Below are positions 59,836 through 64,000 of a stretch of 64,000 bases of DNA, in pieces. The DNA is from Segatella copri (GTDB lineage: Bacteria; Bacteroidota; Bacteroidia; Bacteroidales; Bacteroidaceae), in NCBI RefSeq assembly GCF_026015295.1, contig NZ_JAPDUW010000001.1, positions 3,123,501 through 3,187,500 on the forward strand. Reading direction: 5' to 3'. Below the pieces are notes generated by a model. The model searched no databases. It was given only the letters and a program-made list of their open reading frames with translations, and was not told where the DNA came from. A program made the position numbers and the translations under genes. The stretch's first letter is position 1. Every line of letters begins with the position of its first letter.

Positions 59836-60363
59836 TTACCCCAATTTTGTTTCCAAATAACGATGGAGCCCCTTGCGTATGGAATCGAATGCAAACTCAT
59901 CAGGATTGAGTCTGCTCAATGGTATCCAGAATGATTCTTCTGCATCGTCCATTGCTTCTATATGAGTGTCGTCTTTCACCTTCACTTCATAGAACATATC
60001 GAGGGTATGAACCATGAAACCTGAGTAAAGGTAGAGATTTGGGTAGCTGAACTGATACTTAACCTCAGTTGCATCCAGTCCGGTTTCCTCTTTTACCTCT
60101 CTTGCCATACCTTCTTCACCTGTTTCATCCATGTCAACAAAACCGCCTGGCAAATCGAGTGCCCCCTTGGCTGGGTCTTTCTTGCGCCTTACTGCCAGGA
60201 GCTCTTCCTTACTGTTGAGTATGAGAGCTACCGTAGCACTGCTTGGATTGAGGTAATAAGAGAATCCGCAGTCCTTACACTTCTTGCTCTTGATGTTGTT
60301 GATTTCGAAATGATTAGAGCCGCAAACCGGGCAAAACTGAAACTTATCTAATACGTGACTCAT
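59836..60363 (-). CDS. Nudix hydrolase with N-terminal zinc ribbon
   Basis: 175 residues. Cys pairs CPVCGSN and CKDCGFS (residues 12-34) form a zinc ribbon like that of NADH pyrophosphatase. The Nudix box is GGFVDMDETGEEGMAREVKE with EETGLD, fitting GX5EX7REUXEEXGU. Hydrolyses a nucleoside diphosphate derivative; the substrate is open (NAD(H), ADP-ribose or a damaged nucleotide). Monocistronic between topA and the esterase gene. Confidence 0.92.
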   Translation of the reverse strand: MSHVLDKFQFCPVCGSNHFEINNIKSKKCKDCGFSYYLNPSSATVALILNSKEELLAVRRKKDPAKGALDLPGGFVDMDETGEEGMAREVKEETGLDATEVKYQFSYPNLYLYSGFMVHTLDMFYEVKVKDDTHIEAMDDAEESFWIPLSRLNPDEFAFDSIRKGLHRYLETKLG

Positions 60364-60430
60364 ATTATGATTAATGTATAATGATTGATGTTTAATGGAA
60401 AAGAATTTATCTTCATGTTATAATTGAAAA

Positions 60431-60467
60431 GCGGCCGGTCTTTGACTGCTGAACAAAGATCGGCCGC
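60431..60467. terminator. terminator between Nudix and esterase genes
   Basis: GCGGCCG(G)TCTTTG pairs with CAAAGATCGGCCGC, GC-rich 14-bp stem. Confidence 0.8.
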
Positions 60468-60481
60468 TGGTTATCTGATAT

Positions 60482-61936
60482 TTACCAATTATCTGTACGG
60501 AATGGGAAGAGAGGCAGGTTGCCTGCATTTGCCATATTGCCGAGCTGGAAGTTGCGGAAACAGTAGCGAAGGGCTACTGGTTTCTTTACCTCAGGACTGG
60601 TTACGATGACGCACTCATTCCAAGGATCGTTGCCTTCCTGCCAGAAGTGCTTGGCTGTAGCCTTATGGAATACCTTATCCTCGCCTGCAACTTCGAAACC
60701 TTCGATACCTTCAAAGCGGTTGTAGGCTCCGTAGGTATTGTCGAAGTGAACTTTCACGGTGTCCCCAACAATCTTCATCTCCTTGAAGGTCATGCTCTCG
60801 CTGAAGAGTCCCTTCATGCCATAGGTCTTGCTGAGTGCCTGGAGTGCAAGACGTTCGCCTACAGGCTGTTTCTGACATGGATGAATCTGCTCAACCTCGT
60901 ATGGGTAAACCAGGTCTTCGGTACAGACGATGCCGCTGTTTGGAATCACCTTGGCTGCATTGAACTGCTGTTCACGGAGCTTAGGTCCCCAATCGCCATT
61001 TACGTCGCCATTATGATAAGGTGCAATCTGTACGAAATAGAATGGCAGTTCGCCCTGCTTGAAGTCTCTGCGCCACTGGGCAACGAGGTCGGCAAGACGT
61101 TTGGTATACTGGCCGTCCGGGTCGCCCACGTTCGAACATCCCTGATAGAAGAGAATACCCTTTACGCTATAGTTGAGGATAGGGTGGAAAGTTCCGTTAC
61201 CCCAGAGAAGAGGGTAGAGGAAATCCCACTTAAACTTAGGGCTCTTGGTCATCTTTGCAGAGTCGAGATCTTCCTTGGTGTTCTTCTTCAGGTAGTCGCG
61301 GTCGAGCCAGCTTTCTACACGGCTTCCACCCTTGTTTGCCATGACCAGACCTACCGGAATATCAAGAGTCTTGTTTATAACCTGTGCAAAGAAGTATCCT
61401 GTAGCAGATGCATCGCCTACGGTTTCCGGGTTAACCTCCTTCCATTCGCAGTTGGCATCATCTAACGGCTTACTGCTCATTACGCTAGGAATCTTTACGT
61501 AATGTACGCCTTTGTACTGGTTTGCTTCGAGCACCGCCTTGTTGTAACCTTCTACAGGGCAGTTGCCGAATCCTTTTACAGGCATCTCCATGTTGCTCTG
61601 ACCTGCACAAACCCATACTTCTCCTGCCAGCACATTGTTGAGAGTGGTCTTTTCGCCATCATCGAAAGTGATGGAGAGTGGGGTGTAGCTCGCCTTCGGG
61701 GTTTGTACTTTGATAGCCCATTTGCCATCCTTTCCGGTCTTGGCAGAATATTTCTGCCCAGACCATGAGGTGGTTACCTCTACTGTGGTTCCTGGTTTGT
61801 CCCATCCCCAGAGGCTAGCCTCTGTGTTTTGCAGTAAAATCATGTTGTCACCCAAGATGTGTGGCAACTTTACTTTAGCCTGCGCTCCTGTTGTGATAAG
61901 TGCCAAGGCTGCCATTGCTAAAAATTTCTTATTCAT
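60482..61936 (-). CDS. sialate O-acetylesterase-like SGNH hydrolase
   Basis: 484 residues. Signal peptide MNKKFLAMAALALITTGAQA. N-terminal beta part (LPHILGDNMILLQNTEASLW), then the catalytic SGNH region with Ser in CAGQSNMEMPVKG, an ILFYQGCSNVGDPDGQY block, and the late Asp/His in VYPYEVEQIHPCQKQPVGER. Typical of the NanS-type/DUF303 family that removes O-acetyl groups from sialic acids or from plant and host glycans. Periplasmic. No sialic acid utilisation genes are visible nearby, so the natural substrate remains open. Confidence 0.88.
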   Translation of the reverse strand: MNKKFLAMAALALITTGAQAKVKLPHILGDNMILLQNTEASLWGWDKPGTTVEVTTSWSGQKYSAKTGKDGKWAIKVQTPKASYTPLSITFDDGEKTTLNNVLAGEVWVCAGQSNMEMPVKGFGNCPVEGYNKAVLEANQYKGVHYVKIPSVMSSKPLDDANCEWKEVNPETVGDASATGYFFAQVINKTLDIPVGLVMANKGGSRVESWLDRDYLKKNTKEDLDSAKMTKSPKFKWDFLYPLLWGNGTFHPILNYSVKGILFYQGCSNVGDPDGQYTKRLADLVAQWRRDFKQGELPFYFVQIAPYHNGDVNGDWGPKLREQQFNAAKVIPNSGIVCTEDLVYPYEVEQIHPCQKQPVGERLALQALSKTYGMKGLFSESMTFKEMKIVGDTVKVHFDNTYGAYNRFEGIEGFEVAGEDKVFHKATAKHFWQEGNDPWNECVIVTSPEVKKPVALRYCFRNFQLGNMANAGNLPLFPFRTDNW

Positions 61937-62051
61937 TTTTTAGGGTTTAAAAGTTTATCGTTTTTTGTTCTTAAGTTCCTTGTATGGTTTGTATTCTGAT
62001 ATTGCCATCTATGTTATCTTGAAAGCAGATACAGAACTGACGTTAAAGAAT

Positions 62052-62110
62052 AAGAGTTAGAAGCTGGAAGATGAAAAGCCGAAACTGTTCTCTCCAAACT
62101 TCTAACTCTT
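62052..62110 (-). terminator. hairpin after the TlpA-like gene
   Basis: AAGAGTTAGAAG pairs with CTTCTAACTCTT; 35-nt loop; just past the stop at 62118. The gap 61937-62117 holds nothing else evident. Confidence 0.6.
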
Positions 62111-62117
62111 GGTTATC

Positions 62118-63296
62118 TTAAAGAAGGTTCTTGATGGCTGCCTCTATGTCCTTAATCTGTGCATCACGTGCCTGCAGGGTGTTGGTGCGGTCAATCAGGA
62201 AGAAGGTAGGAATGCTCTGGACATTGTAGAGAGCCAGACTCTTGCCCTGAATGCCATCTTCATCGCGTACGCAAATCCAAGGGATGGCAGCGGTAGAGGT
62301 CTTCCAGAAGTGCTCGTCAGGGTCTACTGATACCTGATAAATCTCCAGTCCGGCAGCATGATACTTGTTGTAGAGTTCACGCAACATCATGATGCGCTTG
62401 GTGCTCTCTTTGCTGGCGAAGAGATGGAAGTCGAGCAGTACCACCTTGCCCTTGAGGTCGGAGAGACGGCGTACCTGTCCCTTGTTGTCCTGAAGTGCAA
62501 GTTCGATGCATCCGTTTACGCTCACCTTGCTGGCCTCAATCTGCTGCTGTGCCATCTGGTTCTCGATGATGCGGATGTCCTTCATTCCCTCGATGGCGAT
62601 ATTGTGGAGGTTCTTGCCACGCTCAGCGCCAGGATAGTAGGTATCCCAACTGGTTGCTACAGCAGCAAATACCTTCACGTCGTCTTTGTTGTTGCGAGGG
62701 TTGAAGATAAGTGTATTCACATTGCCCAACTGTACCGTTTGGAAGAGCGCATAGTAAGCGTATGCCTTCATTGGCTCCTTGAAGATGTAGTTGGTCTTGA
62801 TGTCCTGTTTGTAAGCCTGGAGCATGCGGCCTACGATGGATTCGATAGAATCGTTGCCGATGTTAGGATCTTTCACGAGCCCGTTGATATTGCTCTGGAG
62901 AGTCATCTGCTTAAGAGACAACTCCTTGATCTTGTTGCAGTTTTCAGAACCTTCCACTTCGTATTTGAAGCTCATCTGCGGATAAGCCGCCTTTACCTTG
63001 ACGGTTTCTGTAGAATCGATGGAAAGATTGATGGTTTGATTGGCGATGCGTAAGCGGTAGAACTCTGGGGTAACAGAGTCCATGGCAGCCTCGTCGAAGG
63101 CAAAGGCACCATCCTCGCCCAGTTTCACAGAGTCGATTTTCACAGGACCGTTCAGGCTGATGTTCTCCAGATAGAGCATAGAGTCCTGAGCCTCTGTGAT
63201 ATTGCCGTTGATGTGGAATTTCTTGTTGTTACAAGAAGTCAAAGCCAGTGCAGCTACCATAATCGCTGCCACTGAAAAGAGTCTAGTTATCTTCAT
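62118..63296 (-). CDS. TlpA/AhpC-type thioredoxin-fold lipoprotein without CxxC
   Basis: 392 residues. Lipobox ALTSC at ~22, so a lipoprotein. Residues ~28-120 resemble the DUF4369 N-terminal domain found before TlpA domains (FHINGNITEAQDSMLYLENI). From ~265 is the thioredoxin-like domain (LALQDNKGQVRRLSDLKGKV, VLLDFHLFASKESTKRIMML), with later VQSIPTFFLIDRTNTL containing the cis-Pro. At the place of the usual WCxxC it has HLFASKES, with no cysteine, so redox activity by the normal route is not expected. A -7 box TATCTTTG lies at 63328-63335. Confidence 0.88.
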   Translation of the reverse strand: MKITRLFSVAAIMVAALALTSCNNKKFHINGNITEAQDSMLYLENISLNGPVKIDSVKLGEDGAFAFDEAAMDSVTPEFYRLRIANQTINLSIDSTETVKVKAAYPQMSFKYEVEGSENCNKIKELSLKQMTLQSNINGLVKDPNIGNDSIESIVGRMLQAYKQDIKTNYIFKEPMKAYAYYALFQTVQLGNVNTLIFNPRNNKDDVKVFAAVATSWDTYYPGAERGKNLHNIAIEGMKDIRIIENQMAQQQIEASKVSVNGCIELALQDNKGQVRRLSDLKGKVVLLDFHLFASKESTKRIMMLRELYNKYHAAGLEIYQVSVDPDEHFWKTSTAAIPWICVRDEDGIQGKSLALYNVQSIPTFFLIDRTNTLQARDAQIKDIEAAIKNLL

Positions 63297-63431
63297 GAAT
63301 TTTATTATTTTGCAAAATTATCGAGTGCAAAGATAGTAATAAAATTGCGAATAATGCACCTTCTATAGATAAATTATTTAAAAAAGTGGAAAATAATTGC
63401 TGATTTATTTGTTTATTAATAATTAAAGAGG

Positions 63432-63439
63432 TATCTTTG
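63432..63439 (+). promoter_or_regulatory. -7 box of pnp
   Basis: TATCTTTG, 53 bp before the ATG. Confidence 0.65.
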
Positions 63440-63492
63440 CAGCGTTTTAGATATTTTAGATGTTAGACAAAACAATAAGTTTTTTAATTTAG

Positions 63493-64000
63493 ATGAACGT
63501 AATTACAAAAAGTGTTCAGTTGCCTGATGGAAGAACCATCACAATTGAGACCGGAAAAGTTGCAAAACAGGCTGGTGGTGCTGCGGTTCTCCGCATGGGT
63601 AACACAGTGCTTCTCGCAACTGTTTGTGCAGCAAAGGATGCAGTTCCGGGTACAGATTTTATGCCTTTGCAAGTAGATTATCGTGAGCAGTACAGTGCTG
63701 CAGGTCGTTTCCCTGGTGGTTTCACCAAGCGCGAAGGCAAAGCCAGCGATGAGGAAATCCTTACCTCTCGTCTCGTGGACCGTGCTTTGCGTCCACTTTT
63801 CCCTTCTAACTACCATGCAGAAGTTTACGTACAGGTAATGTTGCTCTCAGCCGATGGTGTTGACCAGCCAGATGCCCTCGCAGGTTTCGCTGCTTCAGCT
63901 GCCATGGCTTGTTCAGATATTCCTTTCGAGTACTATATCTCTGAGGTTCGTGTAGCTCGTATCAATGGTGAGTATGTTGTAAACCCTACATTCCAGCAGA
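63493..64000 (+). CDS. pnp: polyribonucleotide nucleotidyltransferase (5' part, runs off window)
   Basis: The visible ~169 residues match the first RNase PH domain of PNPase: [80 protein letters not shown] and [18 protein letters not shown]. Phosphorolytic 3'-5' exoribonuclease involved in mRNA decay. The frame is open to the end of the window. No rpsO is seen immediately upstream; the preceding gene is divergent. Confidence 0.96.
   Translation, partial: MNVITKSVQLPDGRTITIETGKVAKQAGGAAVLRMGNTVLLATVCAAKDAVPGTDFMPLQVDYREQYSAAGRFPGGFTKREGKASDEEILTSRLVDRALRPLFPSNYHAEVYVQVMLLSADGVDQPDALAGFAASAAMACSDIPFEYYISEVRVARINGEYVVNPTFQQ

Overview
The window looks like a Bacteroidales chromosome, most likely a gut Prevotella/Segatella-type genome. 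The evidence is the many promoter boxes of the Bacteroidetes type (TAnnTTTG, usually TATCTTTG, sometimes with an upstream TTTG), weak Shine-Dalgarno sequences, and family content typical of the group: S46 dipeptidyl-peptidase, PafA-type phosphatase, SGNH sialate esterase, TonB-C proteins with the MPSFPGG motif, DUF4143 and PDDEXK ATPases, DUF3408 and two-recombinase mobilizable elements. Species is inferred from style only; no 16S is present.

Layout. 1-6200: 3' end of a GH2-like glycosidase, a secreted S46 dipeptidyl-peptidase, remains of a Fic/wHTH gene, a helical-repeat protein and a DUF4143 ATPase with a repeat-bearing leader. 6350-7941: an IS3-family element with a predicted -1 frameshift site and an unusual array of subterminal repeats. 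7942-8517: a non-coding block of degenerate 22-bp tandem repeats. 8518-12357: flippase, SpmA/SpmB-like gate protein, DUF1016 nuclease. 12510-12860: a likely free-standing structured RNA with its own promoter and terminator. 13060-17300: a three-gene cluster (UDG-like, zinc-ribbon, TonB-C) and a CDF metal exporter. 17442-23754: TonB-dependent receptor, then divergently a flavin reductase and the clpS-clpA-aat N-degron cluster. 23865-33400: PafA phosphatase, Zn/Cd P-type ATPase, AAA/PDDEXK protein, and an AT-richer accessory stretch (shortened AlbA_2 gene, DUF2971, small ORFs, glycine-zipper protein, long hairpin, tRNA-Met). 33575-39057: Ca-type P-ATPase, ribF, CPBP protease, PP2C-like phosphatase.

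39365-50557 is interpreted as one mobilizable element. It has two tandem tyrosine recombinases, excisionase-like HTH proteins, DUF3408, a candidate oriT, MobC and a relaxase. Its cargo is an immunity-like gene, a TonB-C fusion and a radical SAM enzyme in one tight operon, plus three decaying tandem copies of a Cys-rich/CarbopepD_reg gene. Imperfect 42-bp direct repeats (37/42 identical) bound the segment and could be attL and attR.

50595-64000 returns to core-like genes: lipoprotein, dGTPase remnant, ECF sigma factor with a putative anti-sigma partner, argB, speA, aroK, topA, Nudix hydrolase, sialate esterase, a TlpA-like lipoprotein without its CxxC, and the start of pnp. The most interesting items are the RNA at 12.55-12.86 kb, the phased repeat systems at 6.2-8.4 kb, the radical SAM/TonB/immunity operon, and the element boundaries. 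All calls are by eye, without database searches.
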